This document shows, one piece after another, positions 1-10,600 of a DNA stretch of 64,000 nt. The DNA is from Bacteriovoracaceae bacterium (GTDB taxonomy: Bacteria > Bdellovibrionota > Bacteriovoracia > Bacteriovoracales > Bacteriovoracaceae). The position numbers and the translations under genes were made by a program. The stretch covers positions 124,001-188,000 of the forward strand of contig JAIPEG010000001.1 in assembly GCA_021737405.1 (NCBI GenBank), in the 5' to 3' direction. How positions within the stretch are numbered: the stretch's first letter is position 1; every line of letters starts with the position of its first letter. A model generated the notes under the pieces. That model ran no database searches and was not told the DNA's origin. It saw only the letters and a program-made list of their open reading frames with translations.

Positions 1-581
1 AAAATAGACCATTGGGTCGGGCCAATCAGCAGCAAGAAAGTAGTCCCATTGTTGAAATGGATTTTGAGAATCAGGAGATCAGTCAGGAAAAAGTTAAAAT
101 AGATCGCCAACTAACAGCAGTGGAAAGTCGTCTCCTGCAAAATCTAGTCCAACATCCAGAACTGATGTTACGAGAGGAAATAGCCGAACTCCTTGATTTT
201 GTGGGAAATGATGAGGTAAAAGGGTATATTTTAAAGCTTCGTGAACTTATGTACGAAATAGATGAAACTGAATATTCATCGGTCGTTCAATCGCTCATGA
301 GGGACGATTTTTATTCGGCCGAATTAACGGCCGTCGTTGGCGGTGCACTTTATAAATATCAAGAAGCAAATCTTGATGAAAAAGTTTCCCTCAAGATGAT
401 TGAAGATATTAAAAAGAATTTACAAGTTGAGCAACTGAAAGAGGAAAAAAAATATTTAAAAGGTCTTCATGGGCGTGCCCAAACAGATGAAGAACAAAAG
501 CATATCCTCGCTCAGCTTATGCAGGTTGAAATTAAACTTTCTGAACTAAAGAGTTCACCAAGAAATAAACCTGCTCGATAA
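1..581 (+). CDS. dnaG: DNA primase DnaG, C-terminal part (5' end outside window)
   Basis: The frame is open from the left edge, so this is the 3' end of a longer gene; the first 190 or so codons seen lack the TOPRIM and zinc-binding parts. The visible region is acidic and mostly helical, as expected for the DnaB-helicase-binding C-terminal domain of primase. DnaG makes RNA primers at the replication fork. The main support is context: rpoD follows by 57 bp on the same strand, the classical dnaG-rpoD macromolecular-synthesis arrangement. The C-terminal domain is poorly conserved, so the name rests more on position than on motif. A short GGACC/GGTCC inverted repeat lies between the two genes at 594-607. 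Confidence 0.72.
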   Translation, partial: NRPLGRANQQQESSPIVEMDFENQEISQEKVKIDRQLTAVESRLLQNLVQHPELMLREEIAELLDFVGNDEVKGYILKLRELMYEIDETEYSSVVQSLMRDDFYSAELTAVVGGALYKYQEANLDEKVSLKMIEDIKKNLQVEQLKEEKKYLKGLHGRAQTDEEQKHILAQLMQVEIKLSELKSSPRNKPAR

Positions 582-638
582 TTTTAGGAAAAAGGACCAT
601 TAGGTCCAAAGCTATATAGGCCTACACAAGGAGATTAG

Positions 639-2411
639 ATGTCAGTTGTTGGCGCCTTTATCAATTCAAAAGACTTCTCAAAACTACTGATCAAGGGGAA
701 AGATCAAAACTACCTCACACCTGAGGAAATCAATGACGCCATCCCCTCGAGTATCATCGATCCCGATCAAATTGACGAGATCATGTATACGATTCAGGAA
801 GCGAGAATCGACATTCAAAATCAGGAAACCGACGAGGATGATGATGGCATCCGTTTAGATGGTACTGAAATTATCGAAGAAACTCTTTCAAAAGAAGAGA
901 AAGCTGAGCTTCGTTCAGCTTCAACAGATCCTGTTAAGCTTTACTTAAAGCGCATGGGTTCTGTGGCCCTCCTTACTCGTGAAGGAGAGGTTGAGATTGC
1001 TAAAGAAATTGAAGAAGGTGAAAGAGAGATTATTCTTTCTTGTCTCAAGTCTTCCCACGCTCTTAATGAAATTGCGGAACTCAAAAACAAGGTTGAATCA
1101 CAAGAAAACCAAAGTGAGTACGTAAAAGAATTGGTTCGTGGTCTTGATGATGATTCTACAAACCGTGATATCAACAAATTTCAAAAGACCATTTATGAGA
1201 CATGTGACTCAATTGCTGCTCTTTTAAAAGAAGTTGAAAACGAAGACGGAACGCTTAAGAAATTTGATAAGGACCAACAAAAGCGCATGGAAGACATTGG
1301 TGTCACCCTTGCTGACCTTACGTTTAACCGTAAGATCATTAACAGCTTTGTTGAGCCCGTAAAAAAATACTACATGCAATTTAGAGATCATTATGATCAA
1401 CAAGATCGTATCTTTAAGTTTCTAGAAGTAGAAGGTCCTGAGACTTATAAAGTTCTCTACGATCAAGTGATGGAAGACGATAACTTCAAAAGAAAGCTCG
1501 CTAAAGACCTCTTCACAACTGACGCTAAAATTGAACAGCTTATCAGAAACCAAGAAGACGTTTTAAGAAAGCTTCGTAGACTTTCCCTTGATGCGGGAAT
1601 GGAATTTGAAGATATTGAGCGTGTTTACAATATTATTCTTGATGGTGAAACAAAAGCTGACAAGGCCAAGGCAAGACTTGTTGAGGCTAACCTAAGACTT
1701 GTTGTTTCTATCGCTAAGAAATACACAAACCGTGGTCTACAATTTCTCGATCTTATTCAAGAAGGTAACATCGGTCTAATGAAGGCCGTTGATAAGTTTG
1801 AGTATCGTCGTGGTTACAAATTTTCAACATATGCAACTTGGTGGATTCGTCAGGCGATCACGAGAGCGATTGCCGATCAAGCAAGAACGATTCGTATCCC
1901 AGTTCACATGATTGAGACCATCAACAAAATGGTTCGTACCCAAAGACAACTTGTTCAAGAGCTCGGACGTGAGCCAACTCCTGAAGAAATTGCAGATCGT
2001 ATGGAACTTCCAGTTGAAAAGGTTAAGAAAGTTCAAAAAATCTCTAAAGAGCCTATCTCTCTTGAAACACCAATTGGTGAAGAAGAAGATTCGTCACTTG
2101 GAGACTTTATCGAAGATAAGAAGATCATCTCACCTGCTGACGCGGTAATGAGCGTGACTCTTTCTGAACAAACCCGTGCAGTTCTCTCAACGTTGACGCC
2201 AAGGGAAGAGAAAGTTCTTAGAATGCGCTTTGGTATTGGCGAAAAATCAGACCATACTCTTGAAGAAGTTGGTCAGGATTTCTTCGTAACTCGTGAGCGT
2301 ATCCGTCAAATCGAGGCCAAGGCCCTTAGAAAGCTTCGCCACCCAAGTCGTGCGAAACTCCTTAAGGCCTACCTAGAGGGTACAATCCCCGGTGGAGACA
2401 GAGAGCAGTAA
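639..2411 (+). CDS. rpoD: RNA polymerase primary sigma factor RpoD (sigma-70)
   Basis: The 590-residue protein has every hallmark of a housekeeping sigma factor. It has an acidic N-terminal region 1.1, region 1.2 near residue 90 ([11 protein letters not shown]), a non-conserved insert, and region 2 at about 345-415 with [20 protein letters not shown] and the -10-reading segment [13 protein letters not shown]. Region 3 is at about 420-500. Region 4, near 517-575, has [13 protein letters not shown] and the helix-turn-helix [17 protein letters not shown]. The ATG is preceded by AAGGAGAT at 628-635, a strong ribosome binding site. It lies downstream of dnaG and is followed by a clear intrinsic terminator. 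It directs core polymerase to standard -35/-10 promoters. Confidence 0.98.
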   Translation: MSVVGAFINSKDFSKLLIKGKDQNYLTPEEINDAIPSSIIDPDQIDEIMYTIQEARIDIQNQETDEDDDGIRLDGTEIIEETLSKEEKAELRSASTDPVKLYLKRMGSVALLTREGEVEIAKEIEEGEREIILSCLKSSHALNEIAELKNKVESQENQSEYVKELVRGLDDDSTNRDINKFQKTIYETCDSIAALLKEVENEDGTLKKFDKDQQKRMEDIGVTLADLTFNRKIINSFVEPVKKYYMQFRDHYDQQDRIFKFLEVEGPETYKVLYDQVMEDDNFKRKLAKDLFTTDAKIEQLIRNQEDVLRKLRRLSLDAGMEFEDIERVYNIILDGETKADKAKARLVEANLRLVVSIAKKYTNRGLQFLDLIQEGNIGLMKAVDKFEYRRGYKFSTYATWWIRQAITRAIADQARTIRIPVHMIETINKMVRTQRQLVQELGREPTPEEIADRMELPVEKVKKVQKISKEPISLETPIGEEEDSSLGDFIEDKKIISPADAVMSVTLSEQTRAVLSTLTPREEKVLRMRFGIGEKSDHTLEEVGQDFFVTRERIRQIEAKALRKLRHPSRAKLLKAYLEGTIPGGDREQ

Positions 2412-2435
2412 ATTCTCAATAAAATCAATGATGAC

Positions 2436-2466
2436 AAGGCCCGTAACTTTTACGGGCCTTTTTTAT
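2436..2466 (+). terminator. Intrinsic terminator after rpoD
   Basis: A perfect 10-bp stem (AAGGCCCGTA at 2436-2445 with TACGGGCCTT at 2451-2460) encloses a 5-nt loop and runs into a T-rich tract. It starts 24 nt after the rpoD stop and separates rpoD from the downstream helicase gene. Confidence 0.92.
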
Positions 2467-2514
2467 TTTTCAAAGAAAGAGAGAGACATAAAAGATTTTT
2501 GGGGATTTTTCATA

Positions 2515-2520
2515 TATAAT
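2515..2520 (+). promoter_or_regulatory. Possible -10 element for the helicase gene
   Basis: A perfect TATAAT lies about 35 bp upstream of the helicase ATG, just after the rpoD terminator. No convincing -35 hexamer is found 16-18 bp upstream, so the call is tentative. Confidence 0.35.
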
Positions 2521-2555
2521 CGGGCTTTTAGTCTGAAGCTAGGATCCACCAATTT

Positions 2556-5500
2556 ATGGCCTTAAGTACTGTTTGGAAAATACCTGATGAAATTAATACG
2601 GTTGCCCGTAAGTACTTTGATCCCACGATGCTCACGGAGTCTCAAAGGCTCCTTCAACTTTCAAAAGTTTCAGTCTCTTTTTCTAAAGGAACACCAGAGA
2701 CTTATTTCATTGTAAGTGGAATTGTTCGAGAAGATAGAAGTCACGAGACAAAAATCGTCTATAAGAAGCGCCTTGAAGATACTCCAGAGGGACCGGTTTC
2801 CTCAAATTGTGACTGTCATAAGTGGAGTGCCGAAGGACATTGTCCTCACGCTGCCGCCATTTTTCTCACCTATCACATTCATCTAATGCATGAGAAGAAT
2901 TTCGATGCGACCTCAGAGAATATGTCCCATCCTCCGATTCCACTCGAGTCAACTTTTGCCGTTAGTGCTTATGAGTATGGAACAATTGTTAATGGAGCTC
3001 ATCAACTTGAGAGAGCACCATCAAACGCCGCCTACTCAAGCCTTCAATATCTTTTGCACACAAAGAAAATCACAAACTTCCCAATCCCCGAACAATGGGT
3101 GGGAAAACTGGTAATTCAAATCACTTCTGTTGATCACTTTAATGAATCAACGGGAGAATCAGATAACCTGCCGCTCTTAAGATTTAAATACGAAAAAGAA
3201 GATGGCACCATTACGAGAGAAATTTCTATTTTTGAAAATCTCTACCTCTTTAATTGGAATGTGGGTGCTTGTTACCATCTTCCAGCAGAGCTTAAGAACT
3301 TGGTTCAAAAGCTTCGCATTCAGCTCACTCACTTAGACGTGAATGATCTTATTAAGATCACTCAAGGGGTTTCAAATCAATACCTCAACGTTACAGTTGA
3401 TGAAGTGCCTCTTGAAAATATTCCAACCTTTGAGGCCACAGCGCGTATTCACCTAGCGAAGGCCAAGAAAGGTTCTCAAATTGATATCAATCTCTTATTT
3501 ATTGATAACGAAGAAAACCTTATTCACGCGCCTGACTTTCTAAGGGCTTTCACTTTTAATGGTGGAAAGCTTTCAACTTTTAGAACTAAGCGTGATGCCT
3601 ATGACTTTGTCACCAATCTGGCAGAATCTTTTCATATGAATAATGACGTCTATAAAGCGTCTCTTCACACTTCAAGCTCTAAGAATTATTGGCAAAATTT
3701 AATTGAATACACGGTTAATCAAGAAGAGACGTTAATCTATAGTGGAAAATCAAAATCTCTTTCTCGATTTGGAAATAACTTCCTAAGAGACTTCTACCTG
3801 ACGCTCTTTAACTGCTTTGGCGATATGTTTTTTCGCTTTTCTAAATATGATCTTGAAACCCGTGAACTCACCTACTCCTTACCAGCATCGACAATGTTTC
3901 AAGGACTCAGTGAGTTTCACACAAGAACGTCTGTTCACGGTGTTCAAATTTTCTATAATCGTAATGAAATTAGCCGCTGGTCTTCAAAAATTCGCTTTGA
4001 GAGAAAATCAACGGCAACCAATTGGTTTGATTTAGAGTTAGAAGTTAATAGCGAAGACATGGCCATCGTTGAAAACGTGGACCTTGATAATGGTCTGGCC
4101 CTAACAAAAGAGGGTCTGGTTCTTTTGACAAAAGAGCAAAAAGATCTCCTTCGCTTTGTTAAGAAATACACAAAGTACGAGGCTGAAAATAAGTATCAAA
4201 CAAAAGAGGGTGAAGAAGAAGAGGAAATGAATCGCTTCGTCCTCCCCTTTAATAGAGCAAGAATCTTTGAGCTCTTTGAACTTAGAAAGCTTGGAATTGA
4301 TGGCGCCCTCACAGAAGAGGAGATTCAGTTATGTGAGTCTCTTGCAACTCTTGAAGAGATGCCAAAATATGAAATACCTGCAAACCTAAAAGATATCCTT
4401 CGCCCTTATCAGGTAAATGGCTATAACTGGTTGCGCTTTCTCTATGAGAATAAGCTAGGTGCTTGTCTCGCTGATGACATGGGTCTTGGTAAAACGCTTC
4501 AAACTATTGCCTTTTTAAGCTCAGTCTATGATCGCATTGAAAATGTCCTTATTGTCTGCCCAGTAACCATTCTTCTTAACTGGGAAGCTGAATTTAAAAA
4601 ATTCTCAAATATCGACGTTCAAATTTATCACGGTGGAGAAAGAGAGTTAAAGAAGGACACTAAGATTACGCTGACCTCTTATGGAGTGATGAAGCGAGAG
4701 ATTGATGAAACTTTCGGTGACAAACATTTTGATATCGTCATTCTTGATGAAGTCCAGCATCTAAAAAATATCAGAAGCATGGGCGCCTATGCCGCCAGAA
4801 AGATTAAGGCCAATTATCGCATCTGTTTGACTGGTACACCTGTAGAAAATGATCTTGCAGAATTCTATAATATTTTGGATCTCTCAATCCCAGGAATCTG
4901 GGGGGATTTACAATTTATTAGAACTTCTTCAAATAAGAAGAGTCGCCTGCTGGCAAGGAAGACAGCAGCGCCTTTTATTCTTAGAAGAACCAAAGGTCAG
5001 GTTCTCACTGATCTTCCGCCAAAGATTGAAAATAACGTGGTTTTGGGCTTTACTCCCCATGAAGATGAAGACTATAAGGCCTCCCTTATTAGGATTAAGA
5101 ATAAGATTCAAAATGCGCCTTCAAAGAAGAAGTATGGAGAAATCCTTCGAGGTCTATTAGAGCTTCGTCAAAAGTGTTTGTGGCAAAGAAGAACGGGAGA
5201 GATGACCTTTCGTGAGTCAATGGTCGACTCCACGAAGATTGAATTCCTAATGGAAACTCTTGAACAAATTATTGAAGAAGGCCATCAAGCGATTGTTTTC
5301 TCCCAGTTCACGACTTACTTAGATATCATTCAAAAAATCATTCATGAACGCCACTGGAAGATGGCGCGAATCGATGGAACCCAAACCGTTAAAAAACGCC
5401 AAAGCCAAGTGGAGCTTTTTCAGGCCGGTAAGGCCCCTGTCTTTTTAATTTCGCTTAAGGCCGGTGGTGTTGGTCTCAACTTAACAGCGGCAAGCTACGT

Positions 5501-5744
5501 CTTTATCATGGATCCCTGGTGGAACCCCGCAGTTGAGAGCCAAGCGATTGACCGGGCCCACAGGATCGGTCAAAAGAATACACTGACTGTTTATAAGCCT
5601 ATTATAAAAGGTACCGTTGAAGAGAAGGTCCTAGAACTACAATCAATGAAAAGAGAACTTTTCAAAGACCTCCTACCTGATGATGATGAAAGCCTGTTTA
5701 CAGGAAAACTCACCATGAGGGATTTTGAGTCTCTTCTCGGCTAA
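2556..5744 (+). CDS. SWIM zinc-finger / SNF2-family DEAD-like helicase
   Basis: This 1062-residue protein has two recognisable parts. Near the N-terminus is a SWIM zinc finger (C85, C87, C96, H98 in NCDCHKWSAEGHCPH), a predicted DNA- or protein-binding module. The C-terminal 440 residues form a Swi2/Snf2 ATPase: Walker A DMGLGKT near 643, Walker B-like DEVQH near 729 (DEAH/DEAQ is usual), and motifs V-VI with GGVGLNLTAA and DRAHRIGQ near 970-1005. Such proteins use ATP to translocate on duplex DNA and remodel DNA-bound complexes such as RNA polymerase. The start has only a weak AGGA at 2541. The middle 450 residues are not recognised. It appears monocistronic and meets a small convergent gene at its 3' end. 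Confidence 0.93.
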   Translation: MALSTVWKIPDEINTVARKYFDPTMLTESQRLLQLSKVSVSFSKGTPETYFIVSGIVREDRSHETKIVYKKRLEDTPEGPVSSNCDCHKWSAEGHCPHAAAIFLTYHIHLMHEKNFDATSENMSHPPIPLESTFAVSAYEYGTIVNGAHQLERAPSNAAYSSLQYLLHTKKITNFPIPEQWVGKLVIQITSVDHFNESTGESDNLPLLRFKYEKEDGTITREISIFENLYLFNWNVGACYHLPAELKNLVQKLRIQLTHLDVNDLIKITQGVSNQYLNVTVDEVPLENIPTFEATARIHLAKAKKGSQIDINLLFIDNEENLIHAPDFLRAFTFNGGKLSTFRTKRDAYDFVTNLAESFHMNNDVYKASLHTSSSKNYWQNLIEYTVNQEETLIYSGKSKSLSRFGNNFLRDFYLTLFNCFGDMFFRFSKYDLETRELTYSLPASTMFQGLSEFHTRTSVHGVQIFYNRNEISRWSSKIRFERKSTATNWFDLELEVNSEDMAIVENVDLDNGLALTKEGLVLLTKEQKDLLRFVKKYTKYEAENKYQTKEGEEEEEMNRFVLPFNRARIFELFELRKLGIDGALTEEEIQLCESLATLEEMPKYEIPANLKDILRPYQVNGYNWLRFLYENKLGACLADDMGLGKTLQTIAFLSSVYDRIENVLIVCPVTILLNWEAEFKKFSNIDVQIYHGGERELKKDTKITLTSYGVMKREIDETFGDKHFDIVILDEVQHLKNIRSMGAYAARKIKANYRICLTGTPVENDLAEFYNILDLSIPGIWGDLQFIRTSSNKKSRLLARKTAAPFILRRTKGQVLTDLPPKIENNVVLGFTPHEDEDYKASLIRIKNKIQNAPSKKKYGEILRGLLELRQKCLWQRRTGEMTFRESMVDSTKIEFLMETLEQIIEEGHQAIVFSQFTTYLDIIQKIIHERHWKMARIDGTQTVKKRQSQVELFQAGKAPVFLISLKAGGVGLNLTAASYVFIMDPWWNPAVESQAIDRAHRIGQKNTLTVYKPIIKGTVEEKVLELQSMKRELFKDLLPDDDESLFTGKLTMRDFESLLG

Positions 5745-5746
5745 TC

Positions 5747-6007
5747 TTAGTAAGCTGGAATATCGCGACAAGCAATTGGGTAGCTAATAAGTTCATCTTT
5801 TTTGAGAACTTCACATACCTCTGCTTCATCACTCCAACGATAGATGTCACATTTTTCTACTTGCTGACAAAGACCAAAAGAATCTGGCTGAAAGTTGTAG
5901 CTATAAAGGCTACATTTTCTTGTGCAATCTTCTTTAGAAAGCTCAGAAACATTTGTCGCAAAAGTCATTGTGGATAATAGAGAAAGAGAGATTAAAGCCA
6001 ATTTCAT
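5747..6007 (-). CDS. Small secreted cysteine-rich protein
   Basis: This 86-residue product starts with a classical signal peptide (MKLALISLSLLSTMTFA, then a cleavage-like TFA-TN). I place the start at the ATG at 6007, which has AAGGA six bases upstream; an upstream in-frame ATG at 6067 would put 20 polar residues before the signal sequence. The mature region has six cysteines (two in DCTRKC, then LC, KC, VC, AC), consistent with three disulfides in the periplasm or outside the cell. No family is recognised. It ends 2 bp from the convergent helicase gene. Confidence 0.7.
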   Translation of the reverse strand: MKLALISLSLLSTMTFATNVSELSKEDCTRKCSLYSYNFQPDSFGLCQQVEKCDIYRWSDEAEVCEVLKKDELISYPIACRDIPAY

Positions 6008-6157
6008 AAAGGTCCTTTTTGATAATATTTGAAAGCGCAGATTATGATTTGTGAGAGAAACTGACAATTTTGATGAATATTTTTCACGGTTTTTCGCTTT
6101 TCACTAAGATTTCACGAACAAAATGACTGCAAAAGCTTCCAAGATTAAATATTTCTT

Positions 6158-7351
6158 ATGAAAGAACCAAAAATCATCCTCTTTTCAAAGTCACTCAATC
6201 TCATAGAAGAAGTCCCCATGGGCCAAAGAGAGAGATTCCTCTCCCTTGAAGATGAAGAGCTCCTCTTTAGAAAGGCCTGCGGCACAACTGTGATCACCAA
6301 TCACTGCGCTCTTATTGAAAAGCTCTATAAGCTAGGTGCTACCCACGTTTTTAAGGCCCCTGATTTTTGGGACGATCTGCAACCCTTCTTAATCGATGAT
6401 CAACTGAATAACTTTCTTAATAAACACTTCCCTTGCCTTGAAGGCCAAAGAAGACAGGACTTCTCTTCCCTTCTTACAAGTCATAAATTGGCCCAACTTC
6501 CCCTTTTGTTAACGGGGGAAAGTGGCACGGGAAAGACCTACTTAGCAAAGAAAATTCATGATTACACAAATCCCAAAAAAGTCTTTATCGCAAAAAACCT
6601 ATCAGAAATTCCCAGTAACTTAATGGAATCTGAATTATTTGGTCACAAGAAAGGCTCTTTCACAGGGGCCACAACTGATAAGAAGGGCCTTCTTGAGCGA
6701 GTGAATGGTGGCACCCTTTTCCTTGATGAGATCTCCGGTCTCTCACTTGAAGTTCAAATGAAACTTTTAAAAGTCATTGAGGAAAAAGAATTTACCCCCA
6801 TCGGGGCCACTCGTTCGATCAAGGTCACTTTTCATTTAATCAGTGCCACCTGTGATGATTTACAAGAGATGATTAAAGGTAAGAAAATGAGACCCGATTT
6901 TTTAGCGCGTATCAATGCTCTCCAGTGGCACTTAATCCCTCTAAGAGAGAGAAAGCATGACATAACGAACTACCTAGAGACTTTGCAAAAAGATTATAAA
7001 AGACAAATTTACTTTACCCCAGAGGCCAGAGAGGCTTTAGAAAATTACTCATGGCCTAATAATATAAGAGAATTAAAGAATTATTATCAAAGAATACAAT
7101 CTCTTAGAGCTTCGGTGATAAGAAATTTTGAAAAACAAACCCCTCCTAATCGCTACCAAAGAAGTATTTGTCCATCAAAAGGACTGCCAGGCCTCATTGA
7201 AGAAGTGGAGGGAGAAGTCTTTAGAAATTCATATCAGCAAAACCAAGGAAGGCCCAATCACATCTGTAAGGACTTAAAAATCTCTAAATCGGTCTTTTAT
7301 CGCCTTTCTCAGCAGCTCGAAACCGAAGTTAAGAAAGAAGCTTCACACTAA
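6158..7351 (+). CDS. Sigma-54-dependent transcriptional activator (NtrC-type AAA+), receiver domain degenerate or absent
   Basis: The 397-residue protein has a central AAA+ domain typical of bacterial enhancer-binding proteins: Walker A GESGTGKT near 119-126, the sigma-54-contacting loop GSFTGA near 166-171 (a common variant of GAFTGA), Walker B TLFLDE near 187-192, and the R-finger region LRERKHDI. A Fis-like helix-turn-helix sits at the C-terminus (QGRPNHICKDLKISKSVFYRL). The first 95 residues resemble a shrunken receiver-like domain but lack a convincing phospho-Asp pattern, so the activating signal is unknown. It probably activates sigma-54 promoters, but no clear -24/-12 element was seen upstream of the neighbouring genes. 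The start lacks an obvious Shine-Dalgarno sequence. Confidence 0.9.
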   Translation: MKEPKIILFSKSLNLIEEVPMGQRERFLSLEDEELLFRKACGTTVITNHCALIEKLYKLGATHVFKAPDFWDDLQPFLIDDQLNNFLNKHFPCLEGQRRQDFSSLLTSHKLAQLPLLLTGESGTGKTYLAKKIHDYTNPKKVFIAKNLSEIPSNLMESELFGHKKGSFTGATTDKKGLLERVNGGTLFLDEISGLSLEVQMKLLKVIEEKEFTPIGATRSIKVTFHLISATCDDLQEMIKGKKMRPDFLARINALQWHLIPLRERKHDITNYLETLQKDYKRQIYFTPEAREALENYSWPNNIRELKNYYQRIQSLRASVIRNFEKQTPPNRYQRSICPSKGLPGLIEEVEGEVFRNSYQQNQGRPNHICKDLKISKSVFYRLSQQLETEVKKEASH

Positions 7352-7414
7352 AAACTTACAAAAACTTAACAATCGCCTGATTGCCATAAACTTTGCCAAG
7401 TGGGAAAGTTACCC

Positions 7415-7582
7415 ATGATAAAAGACGAAATTATAGAGGAGTTAAAACAGAGCAATCAAAGGATGCTTGAAATGCTCTCTTCCATTAAGAGCGAAGAGGA
7501 CCTAAAAAGGTTTCGCTGTGAGCTTTTAAAAACATTAGAGCTTCTTCCAACAAAAGGCCTAAAATTTCAGGAAAACTGTTAA
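7415..7582 (+). CDS. Small hypothetical protein, helical/coiled-coil
   Basis: This is a 55-residue product from the ATG at 7415; a GTG at 7400 would add five residues, and neither start has a strong ribosome binding site. The sequence is charged and predicted helical (EEDLKRFRCELLKTLELL). It follows the NtrC-type activator by 63 bp on the same strand, so it may be co-transcribed. No family is recognised. Coding status rests on an intact frame and local spacing only. Confidence 0.4.
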   Translation: MIKDEIIEELKQSNQRMLEMLSSIKSEEDLKRFRCELLKTLELLPTKGLKFQENC

Positions 7583-7585
7583 AAG

Positions 7586-7614
7586 GAGTTGGCCCCCTCA
7601 AGGCAGACCAACTC
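7586..7614. terminator. Inverted repeat between convergent genes, possible weak terminator
   Basis: GAGTTGG (7586-7592) pairs with CCAACTC (7608-7614) around a 15-nt loop, between the converging 3' ends at 7582 and 7622. Only the minus strand has a short T-run after it (CTTTT), so terminator activity would be modest. Confidence 0.3.
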
Positions 7615-7621
7615 AAAAATC

Positions 7622-10600
7622 TTAAATTTCTTTATAATCGTAATTGATCAATATATGTCCCTCTTTTAATTTTAACTTGGCTCCATTATCCACTTTCGTC
7701 TTTAACTTGATCTTCAAATTAGTGAGTCCGCCTGGACGAGCAAAGAGTAGGCGATCCTCATCACTTTCAATGAGAGCACTAAGTAAGGACTCATCTGAAA
7801 AGCTTGGCCTAATAGGATTTAGTGAGTCTAATAAGACATTTTTAGTGCCTCCCCATTTTAATCGACTTTTTGAAGCGGTATCACCAAAGTCAAAGGCCAA
7901 GTATTCATTCGCCTTTTTAAAGTAAGACGATCCTGTATGCTGAACTGTAAGTTGTCCTTCGGCTATGACACCTGGATTTCCCTCTATCGTAAACTCTAAC
8001 TTCTCTACTTCGACTGAATTGATCCGAACCTCAGTTAGTTCATCAAAAGAAATATCGCCTTGCTTTAAATCAATATAAACATCGAATCCAGAATTTAAGG
8101 CGACAAGTTGATTTTCAGAGAGCCTAAAACCCCTCTTTGCCTGAGTATGAAAGAGCGTCCCAGAATTCGCCTCATCTACAATTGATTTAATCATTTGTGC
8201 AATTTGATCATTATAGATCTCTTTAACTGATATAAATTCATCAGGAGTCATTCTTCCATTATCATTGGCCTTCACAAGAGTTAAAATCTTCTCCTCCGAA
8301 GGTCTCAAATCCAATTCGCCTTCATAATTAGAGAGCATTCGATATTGGTAGGACTTTAAAAGAAGATAGTAATACTTATCAAGTCGACTTTTTGCTCTAT
8401 CTCCAATTTGCTTTAGTATTTCTTTTAAAACAAAATCATTACCTTTTGACAAAGCTAGTTTTTGCTCACTCAGACGAGTAATGTCTTGAAAGTTATCACC
8501 AATTTTATTAGTAATGATTCCAAGATTACTATTTAAGTCTACAATCTCTGCATTCAATTCGGTCTTTGTCGCGATTAGCGCCTTTAAATTGTTAGTGATC
8601 TCATTAAAGATAGGGTGACTATTTTTAATTTTTAAAATTTCCTTTTCTACTTCGGAAGCAGGAACTTGCTGTTTCTTTGAAGTATTGGCCTGTCTTGAAA
8701 TTTCTCTAACAATTGGCACCATAAAAGAATTGAGATCATCAAAATATTTTAGCTTCATTAGCTTTATGTCTGCATTTGAATAGTCAGAGTTTTCAGGGCT
8801 TAGACTAAAGATGTTTTGCAAGTGACTCAAATCAATCCTTTCACGCATTTGATTCCAACTATTTTTTGATTGCTGAAAGACACTTGGTTTAAAAGAGCTT
8901 AAATTATTAGGGAGTCGTCTAAAGAACTCTTCAAGTGGCTTGTCCGTTCCAATTCCTTGAACAATTGAATCCACGGTATTGGCGACAACACCAAAAGCGG
9001 GTTGTCCAACCGGGATAACTGTCGCTAAAGAAGCAAGGGATTTCACCATTTTTTTCAAAGATGAAACCTTATTTCGATCAATCACTCTATTATTGGCCTC
9101 TTCTGTTATTTTAATTTCAAGAAGTCTTAATTCCTCTCTAAAGCCCTCTTCCTTTACCAATACATCACTTAGCTTCTTTTTAATTTCAGGAATAACTTTT
9201 ACAATCGAGTTAAACTTATCGCTCTCTTCCTCAATTTCTTCGAGAAGTTGTTTTTGAGTAGAATTCACCGCTGATAAATTCTCTTCAAGACTTCTTTGCT
9301 TATCCGTTAACCAATAAGTCATAAATAGAATCTGAAAAGATCGGCTAACTTCCTCATTAAAGAGCTTATAATTTGTTTCAAAAGAAAGGTTAGGTGTCCA
9401 TGTGGCCGAGTGACCATAGAAGTCGAGGTTAGAGACAAGATTAAAATGACGTTTATGACCTGTCTGGCATTTTTGATACGATAACTGATTATCTAAGAAT
9501 TCAAAATCCAAGGCCTCATTACAATGCCCCAATATCTCTTCAATTGATTCTAAACTATGACTTATTTGATTTTGCTTATGAAGGTCATTTGCATACTTAA
9601 GAGAATATTCAAAATAACCACTATTAAACCAATTTTGGGTCTGAACTTTCTCAAATACTCCATCTATTCCATTCGATTTCAAGGCCCCTGGCGAGCGAGC
9701 GTCCTGTCCAGCTGACAGGGTATAAATACCTTCCCCGATTCCTCTTCCTACAACCATGTATGGATTTGGGCCACCAGGTTGACCTCCTTTATAAATGCCA
9801 GCGTTTTTACCCACCTGACCGGCGCGAAGATCGTAAGAGCCCAAAGGCAAAGTCCAATTTGATCTAATTGAACCCCCATCTCCAGGAACTCCAGGTCTTC
9901 CACCAGCAAGACCATTCTTTCCATTTTCTGGAGGGCTTGGATGACCATCTTTAAATTTATATTCACATGTGACCATTGAGCTTTTTAGAATCCCTCCTCT
10001 TCTAGGACAAACAGGTGTCCATACTGCAACAATTCCGTTTCCTAAATCTCGCCGGGAGACTCCATCAGCACCATCTTGTCCAGCACCCGCGTCCTGCCCA
10101 TTACCACCATTTAGGATAAAAATTCGCTTTTCCTCTCTTGGATGAATGATAGGTGCTTCTTTTAAAATTAAACTTAGCTGGGCTCCTTTTAAACCATCAA
10201 GACCATTTTGAAATTGAGAAGCTGAAGTTTCAAAGGAGGGTGGTGTTAAATCTAGCTCTCCCTTAGGGCCTATGATTAAGCGCTTTGCTTTGATTTCAAC
10301 ATTTGCTCCTAAGATTTTTACAGAAGTATTAATTTCTAAATTTTCTCCATGAATAGTGACATGAGAGATATCACGAAACCCCTCAATGATTTCAAGAATC
10401 CCTTGTCTATCGGCCGCCTCAAAAACAATATCCTTTCCTGAAATATGAATCTCACGTGTACCCTTTTCAAGAACCTGATGATTAAAATTTAAAAGACTCT
10501 TATTCCACTCAACTTCAACCCTGAGGTAGCGTTTATCAGAAGGCGCCAGAGGTCTTCCTCTTTTGATGAGTGCCTTAGATTTAAATTTAGCAGTCTGTGG

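Noticed and set aside
594-607. GGACC/GGTCC hairpin between dnaG and rpoD as a terminator
   Set aside because: The stem is only five base pairs and has no T-run; the two genes look co-transcribed.
941-1177. Open frame on the minus strand inside rpoD
   Set aside because: It is antisense to a highly conserved sigma-factor gene, has no ribosome site and codes for no recognisable protein.
6068-6157. Repeated TTTCAC segments upstream of the NtrC-type gene as a third copy of the 24-bp motif or a sigma-54 promoter
   Set aside because: Only TTTCAC recurs; the palindromic core is absent and no GG-N10-GC (-24/-12) spacing is present.
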